Shown here piece after piece: positions 8,301 to 16,748 of a stretch of DNA of 64,000 bases. The stretch covers positions 1,054,001-1,118,000 of the forward strand of contig CAVVAH010000001.1 of the NCBI GenBank assembly GCA_963746175.1. The letters are read 5' to 3'. The position numbers and the translations under genes are program-made. Positions within the stretch are counted from its first letter, which is position 1. Each line of letters begins with the position of its first letter. Source of the DNA: CAVVAH01 sp963746175 (GTDB taxonomy: Bacteria > Actinomycetota > Actinomycetes > JACCUZ01). The notes beneath the pieces are model-generated. The model made no database searches. It was given only the letters and a program-made list of their open reading frames with translations, and was not told the origin of the DNA.

Positions 8301-8885
8301 GTGTTCGGACGCAGCAAGACCACCACCACCGAGGGGGCGACCTCGTCGTCGGTGGAGACCAAGGACGGTGGCAAGGGACACGCGACGCCGAAGCGTCGCG
8401 AGGTCGAGCGCGGCCGTCGGAGAGCCGTGGCGGCGCCCCGGACGCGCAAGGAGGCGGTCGCCGCGATGCGCGCCAAGCAGCGCGAGGAGCGGCACTCGCA
8501 GATGACCGCGCTCAAGGCCGGCGACGAGCGCAACCTGCCGGCCCGCGACCGCGGACCGGTGCGCCGCTACGCCCGGGACGTGGTCGACTCCCGCCGTACC
8601 GTCGCGGAGTTCTTCCTGCCGCTCGCGGTCCTGATCCTCGCGCTGTCGTTCAGCGGGAGCGACAAGCTGTCCTACTACGGCAGCGCGCTGTGGCTGAGCC
8701 TGGTCGTGCTCATCGTGCTCGACTCGGCGTTCCTGGTCGTCAAGCTCCGCCGCGGCTTGGCTCGCACGTTCCCCGACGAGAGCACCCGCGGGGTCGTGCC
8801 GTACGCGCTGATGCGCAGCATGCAGATCCGACGGTTCCGGCTCCCCCCGCCGCGCCTGCGGGGCTCCCGCCGCCGCGCCCGCTGA
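8301..8885 (+). CDS. DUF3043 membrane protein
   Basis: A 194-residue protein beginning at a GTG with MFGRSK, as in other DUF3043 proteins. It has a long basic cytoplasmic N-terminus (Lys/Arg-rich, including a KRREVERGRR stretch). Two transmembrane helices follow (about residues 113-130 and 138-155) and then a basic tail. The family is widespread in actinobacteria and its function is unknown. It is divergent from pspA, and its 3' side faces a multi-hairpin region before the convergent aldo/keto reductase. Confidence 0.9.
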   Translation: MFGRSKTTTTEGATSSSVETKDGGKGHATPKRREVERGRRRAVAAPRTRKEAVAAMRAKQREERHSQMTALKAGDERNLPARDRGPVRRYARDVVDSRRTVAEFFLPLAVLILALSFSGSDKLSYYGSALWLSLVVLIVLDSAFLVVKLRRGLARTFPDESTRGVVPYALMRSMQIRRFRLPPPRLRGSRRRAR

Positions 8886-8916
8886 CCCACCCCGTTCCGG
8901 CCGCTCCGCAGACGCA

Positions 8917-8999
8917 TGACCACGTTTACGTGGTCAACGCACGCTTGTCGGGGCGTCGACGACCCGACAAGCAGCACGTGACCACGTTTACGTGGTCAC
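8917..8999. repeat. triple palindrome between convergent genes
   Basis: Two copies of the near-palindrome TGACCACGTTTACGTGGTCA (8917-8936 and within 8978-8999) flank a third hairpin with arms GCTTGTCGGG and CCCGACAAGC (8943-8972). Because each outer copy is nearly self-complementary, the two can also pair with each other to make one long nested stem. It sits between the stops of DUF3043 and the aldo/keto reductase, so a bidirectional terminator role is plausible. Confidence 0.85.
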
Positions 9000-9029
9000 G
9001 CGCACCGGGTGGGGTGGCGGCCGGCGGGG

Positions 9030-10049
9030 TCAGGCGGCGGGGCGGGGACGACGGGTCGGGGCGTTCTTGGCGGTCTCGGCGGCATCGCGCACGACGACGT
9101 CGCCGAGCACCTCGTCGATGCGCGTCATCAGCTCGGCCGGGATGCGGACGCCGGCGGCCTCGACGTTCTCGGCCACCTGCTCCGGGCGCGAGGCGCCGAC
9201 CAGTGCCGCGGCCACGTTGTCGTTCTGCAGCACCCAGGCGACGGCGAGCTGGGCCATCGTGAGACCGAGCTCGTCGGCGACCGGCTTGAGCCCCTGCACG
9301 GCGGTGAGCACGTCGTCGCGCAGCCAGCGCTCGATCATGTCGGCGCCACCCTTGTCGTCGGTGGCGCGCGACCCCGCCGGGGGTTGCCCGCCCGGCGTGT
9401 ACTTGCCGGAGAGCACGCCCTGCGCGATCGGCGACCACACGATCTGGCTGATGCCGAGCTCCTCGCACGCCGGGACGACCTCGGGCTCGATGACCCGCCA
9501 CAGCATGGAGTACTGCGGCTGCGACGACACGAGGTGCACGCCCATCTGCTCGGCGAGCGCGTGGCCGGCGCGGATCTGCTCCGCGGTCCACTCCGAGACG
9601 CCGACGTACAGCACCTTGCCGGTCCGCACCAGGTCGGCGAACGCCTGCATCGTCTCCTCGAGCGGCGTCTCGGTGTCGTACCGGTGCGCCTGGTAGAGGT
9701 CGACGTAGTCGGTCTGCAACCGGCGTAGCGAGCCGTCGATCGACTCCATGATGTGCTTGCGCGACAGGCCTGAGTCGTTCTTCCCGCCCGGGCCGGTCGG
9801 CCAGTACACCTTGGTGAAGATCTCCAGCGACTCGCGCCGCTCGCCCTTCAGCGCCTCGCCGAGGACGGTCTCGGCCTTGGTGTTGGCGTAGACGTCTGCC
9901 GTGTCGAACGTCGAGATGCCGGCGTCCAGCGCGGCGCGCACGCACGCGGTCGCCGTGTCGTTCTCGACCTGGGACCCGTGGGTCAGCCAGTTGCCGTAGG
10001 TGATCTCCGAGATCTTCAGGCCGCTGCGGCCCAGGTAGCGATACTCCAT
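9030..10049 (-). CDS. aldo/keto reductase (YghZ/KvBeta-like)
   Basis: A 339-residue NADPH-dependent oxidoreductase of the (beta/alpha)8 AKR superfamily. The catalytic tetrad is visible: Asp49 and Tyr54 in FDTADVYAN, Lys80 in FTKVYW and His122 in YQAHRYD. The N-terminus MEYRYLGRSGLKIS and the SEW and QPQYSM motifs resemble the potassium-channel beta-subunit/YghZ group. The substrate is not predictable. It is monocistronic on the minus strand. Confidence 0.92.
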   Translation of the reverse strand: MEYRYLGRSGLKISEITYGNWLTHGSQVENDTATACVRAALDAGISTFDTADVYANTKAETVLGEALKGERRESLEIFTKVYWPTGPGGKNDSGLSRKHIMESIDGSLRRLQTDYVDLYQAHRYDTETPLEETMQAFADLVRTGKVLYVGVSEWTAEQIRAGHALAEQMGVHLVSSQPQYSMLWRVIEPEVVPACEELGISQIVWSPIAQGVLSGKYTPGGQPPAGSRATDDKGGADMIERWLRDDVLTAVQGLKPVADELGLTMAQLAVAWVLQNDNVAAALVGASRPEQVAENVEAAGVRIPAELMTRIDEVLGDVVVRDAAETAKNAPTRRPRPAA

Positions 10050-10108
10050 GCCTCGACCCTACGTTCGCGACGGTCGCCCCAAACCTCCGCCGGATGACGA
10101 CCGTGCGT

Positions 10109-10453
10109 TCACCCGTCAGCGCGTGCCGGTCGTACGCCCCTGCGGGCCAGCCACGAGTCGGTGAGGATCTCCGACAGCTCGCCGACGTCGAGCCGGTCCA
10201 GCCAGGCCCAGACCGACACCTTCACCGAGAAGGTGTGCACGACGAAGAACGTGTCCCGCCGGTCGGCCAGGGCGGCCTCGGTGCCGAGGTCCTGGGTCCA
10301 GAACTGCAGGATCTCGCGGCCGTCGTCGTCCCAGCGCAGCCGGGCGAACGGGTGGCGGCCCACGTCGATCGTCGGCGAACCCTCGTGCGCGACACCCGGC
10401 ACCGCGCGGTCGAACGTCAGCGCGATCCGTTCCACGTCCCGCCAGGTGGCCAC
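10109..10453 (-). CDS. MmcQ/YjbR-family protein
   Basis: A 114-residue protein of the MmcQ/YjbR fold (double-wing DNA-binding-like domain). Family features are the N-terminal helix MATWRDVERIALTF, the PxFARLRW strand and the C-terminal LSEILTDSWLARR helix. The family is widespread and its physiological role is poorly defined. Confidence 0.85.
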   Translation of the reverse strand: MATWRDVERIALTFDRAVPGVAHEGSPTIDVGRHPFARLRWDDDGREILQFWTQDLGTEAALADRRDTFFVVHTFSVKVSVWAWLDRLDVGELSEILTDSWLARRGVRPARADG

Positions 10454-10481
10454 GCTGTCCCCGTGACGACTCGACGGCGGG

Positions 10482-10685
10482 TCAGTCGGTGGCGTGCAGG
10501 GACATCGGGCCGTAGACCTGGCGGTCGCCCTCGAGAAGGACGACCTGGTCGACGCCCTGCCCGGCGAGGTCCTGCCATGACTCGCCGATCCACGACTCGG
10601 CGTCCGCCTGGCTGGGGAACTTCTCGGTGGGCCCGCCGTCGACGACCGTGCCGTCGGACGTCTCCAGCCGCCACGACCAGGTCAT
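10482..10685 (-). CDS. small conserved-looking protein
   Basis: A 67-residue soluble protein (MTWSWRLETSDG ... FPSQADAESWIGESWQDL ... GVDQVVLLEGDRQVYG). The ATG at 10685 is preceded by GAGGGG at a reasonable distance, so it is chosen over the longer frame. The layout resembles a small alpha/beta domain. I have the impression of similar actinobacterial hypothetical proteins but can assign no function. It lies just upstream of, and divergent from, the cobalamin riboswitch. Confidence 0.7.
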   Translation of the reverse strand: MTWSWRLETSDGTVVDGGPTEKFPSQADAESWIGESWQDLAGQGVDQVVLLEGDRQVYGPMSLHATD

Positions 10686-10761
10686 CGCCGCACCGCCCCT
10701 CACCGACCCGGTGACCGATGTCCCGGATGTCCTCGACACTTTGACGCGAACCTACCGCGCG

Positions 10762-10915
10762 TGATGTGCTCCGCACGCCGGTGCCCGTCACCGGCGACAA
10801 CTGCAGACGCGCCCTTGCAGGGGAAGCCGGTCGAATGCCGGCACTGACCCGCAACCGTAGGCCGCGCCCGGAGGACCCGGGTCCCGCGGCAAGTCGGAGC
10901 ACCTGGAAGGGCGTG
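10762..10915 (+). promoter_or_regulatory. cobalamin riboswitch
   Basis: The conserved core of the class I cobalamin aptamer is present. A GGGAAgCCGGT element, the AATgCCGGcACTG segment and the CCCGCAACcGTA box all fall within 10819-10858. A 5' arm (GGTGCC ... CCGGC) begins near 10778, and a B12-box-like segment with AGTCGGAGCACCT lies near 10892. The leader continues about 170 bases to the GTG at 11084, leaving room for an expression platform. Its position heads the ECF/B12 gene set, so binding of coenzyme B12 should switch these genes off. Confidence 0.93.
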
Positions 10916-11083
10916 AGCGGCTCCACTCATTCCGTCGAGGTATGCGGGGCGGAGCCCGGACGCACCGTCGTCCGCACCACCGCCCCCCGCACGTGACCAC
11001 AGGTCGTCGTGCCGGGGGCGTCGTGCTGCGGGCCCGGGGTTCCCGGGGATCCGTCGCGGATCGCTCCCGTGAAAGGACCCATC

Positions 11084-12181
11084 GTGCCCAGAGGTACCCC
11101 CCTGCGCGCCAGGCTGCTCGCAGCCGCCGCGCTGATCGCCGTCCCGACCGTCCTGCTCGCCACACCGGGCACCGCGGACGCAGCCACCACGAACGACCGG
11201 GCCGACGCCGGCGCCGGCTGGCTCGGTCGTCAGCTCGACGACGACACCCACCTGATGATCGGGTCGTTCGACGACCAGACGTTCGAGGACTACGGCCTGA
11301 CCGCGGACGTCGTCCTGGCGCTCGACGCCGCCAAGGTCGGCCGGGCCGCGGCCCGCAGGGCGACCACCGCGCTGAAGCACCGCGTGCTCGCCTACACCGG
11401 CGGCAGCGCCACCGAGCAGTACTCCGGGTCGTACGCCAAGCTGCTCGTCGTCGCCGCCGCCCAGGGCGTCGACCCGACGTCGTTCGGGCACGGGCCGCGC
11501 AAGGACCTCGTCGCCGGGCTGCTCGCCCTCGAGTGCGGGACGCCGACGCGCACCGACTGTGCGGCCGGCGACGACGGCCGCTTCGCCAACCGCAGCGCGT
11601 TCCCGGGGCCGGACTTCAGCGGCACCATCGGCCAGTCGCTGGCCCTGATCGGCCTCGAGCGGGCCACCAACAAGGGTCCGTCGCGGGCCTCGGTGGAGTT
11701 CCTCCTCGGGCAGCAGTGCCCGGCGGGCGGGTTCCCGGAGCTCTTCGACATTGCGCCGTGCGCGCCGAGCGTGGACGCCACCGGGTTCGCCGTGCAGGCG
11801 CTGGAGACCGTCGGTGGCGCCGCCGCGAAGGCCGCCGCCACGGACGCCGCGCGGTGGCTCAGGCGGCACCAGAACGCCAACGGCTCGTTCGCCACCGGCG
11901 CGACCGGCGCGGGCAACGCCAACTCGACGGCGCTGGCGGCCCAGGCGCTGACCGCGGTCGGCCGCGACAGGGCGGCCGCGAAGGCCGGTGCCTTCCTGCG
12001 CAGCCTGCAGGTCGGGTGCGGCGGCAAGCCCGCTGCCCGTGGCGAGGTCCGGTACGACCGGAAGGACTCCGGCGACGCGGCCCGCGCCACCAGCCAGGCC
12101 GTGCCCGCGCTGGCCCGGACCAGCCTGGCCGACGTCAGCAACGACGGCTCGTCGCGGGGCCTGCCGCGACTGGCCTGCTGA
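11084..12181 (+). CDS. secreted alpha/alpha-barrel (prenyltransferase-repeat-like) protein, putative corrinoid-binding alpha domain
   Basis: A 365-residue secreted protein. The GTG at 11084 is chosen because GAAAGGA lies 6-7 bases upstream and a signal peptide follows at once (basic start, hydrophobic LLAAAALIAVPTVLLA, cleavage near TADA). The mature part is built of repeated helical hairpins with GxFxxG-type turns (GSFATGATGAGNANSTALAAQAL, AGGFPELF), the mark of alpha6/alpha6 barrels of the prenyltransferase/squalene-cyclase repeat type. Animal intrinsic factor and transcobalamin use this fold for their alpha domain. The gene is first after the cobalamin riboswitch and 20 bases ahead of a DUF4430 gene, the other domain of those proteins. 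B12 binding is an inference; enzymatic terpene chemistry is unlikely for an exported protein without a DxDD motif. Confidence 0.85.
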   Translation: MPRGTPLRARLLAAAALIAVPTVLLATPGTADAATTNDRADAGAGWLGRQLDDDTHLMIGSFDDQTFEDYGLTADVVLALDAAKVGRAAARRATTALKHRVLAYTGGSATEQYSGSYAKLLVVAAAQGVDPTSFGHGPRKDLVAGLLALECGTPTRTDCAAGDDGRFANRSAFPGPDFSGTIGQSLALIGLERATNKGPSRASVEFLLGQQCPAGGFPELFDIAPCAPSVDATGFAVQALETVGGAAAKAAATDAARWLRRHQNANGSFATGATGAGNANSTALAAQALTAVGRDRAAAKAGAFLRSLQVGCGGKPAARGEVRYDRKDSGDAARATSQAVPALARTSLADVSNDGSSRGLPRLAC

Positions 12182-12201
12182 GGCACCTCGAGGTCCCGCC
12201 G

Positions 12202-13044
12202 GTGCCGCCGGTCCGTCGCGCTTCTGCACTGCTCCGCCCCGTCGCGCTCGGGGGCGCCGGGGCGGTGGCGCTGCTCGCGCTGCTCGGACCGTCGGCACCA
12301 GCGGCCGCGGCGACGGCCCCCTGCGTGGGGGTCGTCGTCGACGGCCGGCTGGCCGGCGGCTCGGTGCGAACCGCGTGCGCGACCGGCGACCCCAGGACCG
12401 GGCTCGACGCACTGACGAAGGCCGGCATCACGTACGCCTTCGTCCCCCGGCAGCCGGGTCAGGTCTGCCAGCTGGACGGCCTGCCCGCCTGCAGCGACAC
12501 CGGCGCGGACACCTACTGGTCGTACTGGTGGCGGGCCAAGGGCTCCAGCCGCTGGGTCTACGCCACCACCGGCGCGGGCACGCACGACCCGGACCCCGGC
12601 GACACGGAGGCCTGGGTGTGGCAGGACGGCGGCCGGGTCGAGCCGCCCGACATCACCTTCGCGCGGATCTGCCCGCAGGCCGCCACCTCGGACCGGACGC
12701 GGACGCCGACACCGACCACGGCGCCGCGCGGGAACACGTCCGGGGAGGCCGAGCCGGTGCCCGACGCCTCGACGTCGCCCAAGGCCGCCGGCAGCGGCCT
12801 GCGCACCCGCAGCCCGAAGCCCTCAGCCGCCAGCACCCCTCCGACATCGAGCAGCGCCGCGTCGGCCTCGGCTCCAGCCACATCGTCGGCCACCTCGTCC
12901 TCAGCCGGGGCATCGACGGCGGCCGGCTCCGACGGCGACAACGGCGACGGCAGCCCGCCGTGGGCCGGCCTCGCGGTCGGCGCCGTCCTGGTCGGCGGGC
13001 TCGGGGGCGCCGCCGTCCTCCGGGCCCGACGGGGACCACCGTGA
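12202..13044 (+). CDS. membrane-anchored DUF4430-domain protein, putative corrinoid-binding beta domain
   Basis: About 280 residues from a GTG at 12202. An N-terminal signal peptide (hydrophobic around residues 14-30, then an Ala-rich end) leads into a DUF4430-like beta domain (about 40-150). Visible features are GITYAFVP, a TYWSYWWRAKGSSRW core and several cysteines. A long Ser/Thr/Pro-rich spacer follows (about 155-245), then a C-terminal hydrophobic helix (WAGLAVGAVLVGGLGGAAVL) and an RARR stop-transfer tail. So it is tethered outside the cell on a flexible stalk. DUF4430 corresponds to the C-terminal domain of transcobalamin and intrinsic factor. The stop overlaps the ecfT start by 4 bases, placing it in the ECF operon. 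Confidence 0.85.
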   Translation: MPPVRRASALLRPVALGGAGAVALLALLGPSAPAAAATAPCVGVVVDGRLAGGSVRTACATGDPRTGLDALTKAGITYAFVPRQPGQVCQLDGLPACSDTGADTYWSYWWRAKGSSRWVYATTGAGTHDPDPGDTEAWVWQDGGRVEPPDITFARICPQAATSDRTRTPTPTTAPRGNTSGEAEPVPDASTSPKAAGSGLRTRSPKPSAASTPPTSSSAASASAPATSSATSSSAGASTAAGSDGDNGDGSPPWAGLAVGAVLVGGLGGAAVLRARRGPP

Positions 13045-14222
13045 CCGGGGGGCTGGCCCGCCGCCGCCTGCAACCGCTGCACCCCGGCGCGTGGTGGCTG
13101 TGGGCCACCGGCCTCGCGACCGCGGCCAGCCGGACGACGCACCCGCTGCTCCTCGCCCTCGTGCTCGCCGTCGCCGGCTACGTCGTGGCCGCTCGGCGTA
13201 CCCGTGCGCCGTGGGCCCGGGCGTACGGCTTCTACCTGCGCATGGGCCTGGTGGTGGTGGCGATCCGGGTCGTCTTCGAGGTGCTCTTCGGAGCGCCGGT
13301 GCCCGGCGTCGTGCTCGTGCACCTGCCCGAGGTCACCCTCCCCGACTGGGCGGCCGGTGTCCGGCTCGGCGGCGACGTGACGCTGGAGGGCCTGCTCGCC
13401 GCGGTCTACGCCGGCCTGCAGCTGGCCACCATCCTGGCCTGCGTCGGCGCGGCGAACGCCCTGGCCAACCCGCGGCGCCTCCTGCGGGCCGTGCCGGGCG
13501 CGCTGTACGAGGTCGGCGTCGCGGTGGTCGTGGCGCTGAGCTTCTCGCCGCAGCTGGTCGAAGGCGTGACCCGGGTGCGCGCCGCCCGCCGCCTGCGCGG
13601 CCGGGCGCACACCGGGCTGCGCGGTCTGCGCGGCGTGGCGATGCCGGTGCTCGAGGGCGCGCTCGAGCGGTCGGTCGACCTGGCGGCCGCGATGGACTCC
13701 CGCGGCTTCGGCCGCGGCGCCGGCGACGCCGGCCTCCGCCGCCGGTCCGGCGCCCTGACCCTGCTCGGCATGCTCGGCGTCTGCGCCGGGCTGTACGGCC
13801 TGCTCGACGCCGGGAGCCCCACGGTCCTGGGCCTGCCGATGCTGGTCGGCGGCGCGGTGGTCGCGGCCGGCGGCCTGGTGGTCGGTGGCCGGCGCTCGGC
13901 CCGCACCCGCTACCGCCCCGACCGCTGGGGACTCCTGGAGTGGGCGGTCTCCGCCAGCGGCGTGGTCGCGGCCGCCGGGGTGCTCGTCACCGCGTCGGTC
14001 GACCCGACGTCGGTCGCACCGTCCACGTCGCCGCTGGTGGCACCCGGACTGCCCGTCGTACCCGCACTCGCCGTGCTCGTGGCCCTGCTGCCCGCGCGGC
14101 TGGCGCCGACCCCGGACAACGGGCTCGACGACGCTGCCGACCAGGGCACCACCGACGGCGGCGACCGTGTCACCACCACCTCCGGCCCGCCAGGCCCGCC
14201 GCGCGTCGAGGAGCCGGTGTGA
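13041..14222 (+). CDS. ecfT: ECF transporter transmembrane subunit EcfT (CbiQ family)
   Basis: A 393-residue integral membrane protein that couples the ECF ATPases to the substrate-binding S component. The GTG at 13041 overlaps the preceding stop. There are several hydrophobic helices, and the two cytoplasmic coupling-helix motifs of the family appear as ARRLRGRA and AMDSRGFGRG. It is longer than typical EcfT (~260 residues) because of extra membrane segments and an Asp-rich C-terminus. Its own stop overlaps the ATPase start by 4 bases. Confidence 0.9.
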   Translation: MTGGLARRRLQPLHPGAWWLWATGLATAASRTTHPLLLALVLAVAGYVVAARRTRAPWARAYGFYLRMGLVVVAIRVVFEVLFGAPVPGVVLVHLPEVTLPDWAAGVRLGGDVTLEGLLAAVYAGLQLATILACVGAANALANPRRLLRAVPGALYEVGVAVVVALSFSPQLVEGVTRVRAARRLRGRAHTGLRGLRGVAMPVLEGALERSVDLAAAMDSRGFGRGAGDAGLRRRSGALTLLGMLGVCAGLYGLLDAGSPTVLGLPMLVGGAVVAAGGLVVGGRRSARTRYRPDRWGLLEWAVSASGVVAAAGVLVTASVDPTSVAPSTSPLVAPGLPVVPALAVLVALLPARLAPTPDNGLDDAADQGTTDGGDRVTTTSGPPGPPRVEEPV

Positions 14223-15832
14223 TCCGCTTCGAGCAGGTCGGCGTCCGCTACACCGGGTCCGACGCGGCCGTCCTGTCCGGTGTCGACCTGCACGTGCCGG
14301 AGGGCGAGCTGGCGCTCGTCGTCGGACGCACCGGGTCCGGCAAGTCGACGCTGCTCCGCGCCGTCAACGGGCTGGTGCCGCACTTCACCGGCGGCCTGCT
14401 CACCGGCCGGGTGACCGTCGCGGGCCGCGACACCCGCGAGCACCGGCCGCGCGACCTCGCCGACGTCGTCGGCTACGTGGGGCAGAACCCGCTCTCGGGG
14501 TTCGTCACCGACACCGTCGAGGAGGAGCTCGCGTACGGCATGGAGTCGCTCGGCGTCGCGCCCGAGGTGATGCGCCGCCGGGTCGAGGAGACTCTCGACG
14601 TCCTCGGGATGGCGGCTCAGCGGTCGCGGCCGCTGGTCACGCTGTCGGCCGGCCAGCAGCAGCGCGTCGCGATCGGGTCGGTGCTCACCCCTCACCCGCG
14701 GGTCCTCGTGCTCGACGAGCCGACCTCGGCGCTCGACCCGTCGGCGGCCGAGGACGTGCTGGCCCTCCTGCAGCGGCTGGTGCACGACCTCGGCATGACC
14801 GTGCTCATGGCCGAGCACCGGCTCGAGCGGGTCGTCCAGTACGCCGACCGCGTGATCCTCGTCCCCGGCGGCGGGAGACCGGTCGTCGTGGGCGACCCGG
14901 CCGAGGTCCTGCAGACCGCGCCTGTCGCGCCGCCCGTCGTCGAGCTGGGCAGGCTGGCCGGCTGGTCGCCGCTGCCGCTGTCGGTGCGTGACGCCCGCCG
15001 CCGCGCCACCGACCTGTCCACCCGGCTGCGCGGCTGCCCGCCACCCGCACCTGCGCCGCAGCCGACCGGCGACGTGGTGGCCGAGGTCCGCAACCTCGTC
15101 GTCCGCTACGCAGCCGCCGGCCGGCCGGCGCTGCGCGGCGTCGACCTGTCGCTGCGGGCCGGCGAGGTCGTCGCCCTGATGGGACGCAACGGCGCCGGCA
15201 AGTCGACGCTGCTCTCGGCCCTGGTCGGGCTGCGTGCGCCGGACTCCGGCGGCGTCAGCGTCGGCGGCTCCGCGCCCGCCGGGCTGCCCGCCCGGGAGCT
15301 CGTCCGTCGGGTCGGCATGGTCCCCCAGGACCCCGGCGACCTGCTCTACGCCGACGCGGTGGGCGACGAGTGCGCCGAGTCCGACCGCGACGCCGGCGCG
15401 GCGCCCGGCACCACCGCCGACCTGCTCACGGCCCTGCTCGGCCCGGTCGACCCGGCCACCCATCCGCGCGACCTCTCCGAGGGCCAGCGACTCGCCCTCG
15501 CCCTCGCCGTCGTGCTCGCCGGCCGGCCGCCGGTGGTCCTGCTCGACGAGCCGACCCGCGGCCTCGACTACCCCGGCAAGGAGGCGCTCGGGCTGGTCCT
15601 GCGCGACCTCGCGGCCGCCGGGCACGCCGTCGTCCTCGCGACCCACGACGTCGAGCTGGCCGCCACCGTCACGCACCGCACCGTCGTGCTGGCCGACGGC
15701 GAGGTGGTCAGCGACGGCCCCTCCCGCCAGGTCGTCGTCTCCTCCCCGGCGTTCGCGCCGCAGGTGGCCAAGGTGCTGGCGCCGCTGCCCTGGCTCACCG
15801 TCGCCGAGGTCGCCGCCTCGCTGGCCGGCTGA
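14219..15832 (+). CDS. ecfA: ECF transporter fused double ATPase (EcfA-EcfA')
   Basis: A 537-residue protein with two complete ABC ATPase domains in one chain. Domain 1 has Walker A GRTGSGKST (residues 36-44), signature LSAGQQQR and Walker B VLVLDEPTSALD. Domain 2 has Walker A GRNGAGKST (about residues 322-330), a less canonical signature LSEGQRLAL and Walker B VVLLDEPTRGLD. Such fusions are common in actinobacterial ECF systems. It powers uptake with EcfT and the S component; the riboswitch and neighbours indicate cobalamin as substrate. Confidence 0.93.
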   Translation: MIRFEQVGVRYTGSDAAVLSGVDLHVPEGELALVVGRTGSGKSTLLRAVNGLVPHFTGGLLTGRVTVAGRDTREHRPRDLADVVGYVGQNPLSGFVTDTVEEELAYGMESLGVAPEVMRRRVEETLDVLGMAAQRSRPLVTLSAGQQQRVAIGSVLTPHPRVLVLDEPTSALDPSAAEDVLALLQRLVHDLGMTVLMAEHRLERVVQYADRVILVPGGGRPVVVGDPAEVLQTAPVAPPVVELGRLAGWSPLPLSVRDARRRATDLSTRLRGCPPPAPAPQPTGDVVAEVRNLVVRYAAAGRPALRGVDLSLRAGEVVALMGRNGAGKSTLLSALVGLRAPDSGGVSVGGSAPAGLPARELVRRVGMVPQDPGDLLYADAVGDECAESDRDAGAAPGTTADLLTALLGPVDPATHPRDLSEGQRLALALAVVLAGRPPVVLLDEPTRGLDYPGKEALGLVLRDLAAAGHAVVLATHDVELAATVTHRTVVLADGEVVSDGPSRQVVVSSPAFAPQVAKVLAPLPWLTVAEVAASLAG

Positions 15833-15865
15833 CGTGCGCACCCCGCCGTCCACCCCCCAGGACGC

Positions 15866-15935
15866 TCGTTTGCGACCTGAGCCACCGACACGCCGCGGGC
15901 CGTACCGGCGTGTCGGGGAACCAGGTCGCAAACGA
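15866..15935. repeat. nested palindrome inside the B12 operon
   Basis: The outer arms TCGTTTGCGACCTG and CAGGTCGCAAACGA are perfect complements, and the inner arms CCGACACGCCG and CGGCGTGTCGG are also perfect. It fills the gap between the ATPase stop and the S-component start, the only sizeable gap among the transporter genes. It could attenuate transcription, stabilise mRNA or be a mobile repeat. Confidence 0.88.
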
Positions 15936-15950
15936 TCATCCGTACGGGCG

Positions 15951-16748
15951 GTGCGGGTGCGGGTGCGGGCCGTCGCGGCGCTCGCCGTCGTCAGCCTGGT
16001 CGGGCTGGTCGCCTTCTGCTGGCCGCTGTTCGTCCAGCCCGACGCGACGCTGGCCGGTCGCGCCGACGCGCCGTGGCTGTTCGTCGCGCTGCTGCCGCTG
16101 CTGCTCGCCGTGGTGCTGGCCGAGGTCGCCGACGGCGGTATGGACGCCAAGTCGGTCGCGGTGCTCGGCGTCCTGGCCGCCGTCGGCGCCGCCCTGCGGC
16201 CGCTCGGCGGCGGCGTCGCCGGCTTCGAGCCCGTGTTCTTCCTGCTCGTGCTCGCCGGGCGCGCGCTCGGCCGCGGCTTCGGCTTCGTGCTGGGCTCGGT
16301 GACCCTGTTCGCCTCGGCCCTGCTCACCGCCGGCGTCGGGCCGTGGCTGCCGTTCCAGATGCTCGCGGCCGGCTGGGTCGGCTTCGTCGCCGGCTGCCTC
16401 CCCCGCGCGACCGGCCGGGCGGAGGTGGCGCTGCTGACGGCATACGGCGCCGTCGCCGGGCTGGCGTACGGCGCGCTGATGAACCTGTGGCTCTGGCCGT
16501 TCACCGTCGGTCTGGAGAGCGACATCTCCTACGTCGCCGGCGCCCCGCTCACCGAGAACCTCGGCCGCTTCGTGGCGTTCACGCTCGTCACCTCGCTGGG
16601 CTTCGACATCCCGCGGGCGCTGACCACCGCGGCGCTCGTCGCCGTCGCCGCCCGGCCGGTCCTGCTCGCCCTGCGCCGGGCCGCCCGCCGGGCCGAGTTC
16701 GGCGCGGTGCCGGAGTTCGCGCCGCAGGACGGCACCATGTCCGGGTGA
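15951..16748 (+). CDS. ECF transporter S component, probably cobalamin-specific
   Basis: About 265 residues with around six hydrophobic helices, including SLVGLVAFCWPLF and VFFLLVLAGRALGRGFGFVLG, the size and shape of ECF S components. Motifs such as GPWLPFQMLAAGWVGF and AYGAVAGLAYGALMNLWLWPF match the CbrT-like B12 group. The GTG at 15951 directly after the palindrome is preferred; an in-frame GTG at 15834 would translate the palindrome and give an unusual Pro/Arg-rich leader. It ends in a 4-base overlap with the CobT-like gene. Substrate assignment rests on the riboswitch and neighbours. Confidence 0.85.
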   Translation: MRVRVRAVAALAVVSLVGLVAFCWPLFVQPDATLAGRADAPWLFVALLPLLLAVVLAEVADGGMDAKSVAVLGVLAAVGAALRPLGGGVAGFEPVFFLLVLAGRALGRGFGFVLGSVTLFASALLTAGVGPWLPFQMLAAGWVGFVAGCLPRATGRAEVALLTAYGAVAGLAYGALMNLWLWPFTVGLESDISYVAGAPLTENLGRFVAFTLVTSLGFDIPRALTTAALVAVAARPVLLALRRAARRAEFGAVPEFAPQDGTMSG

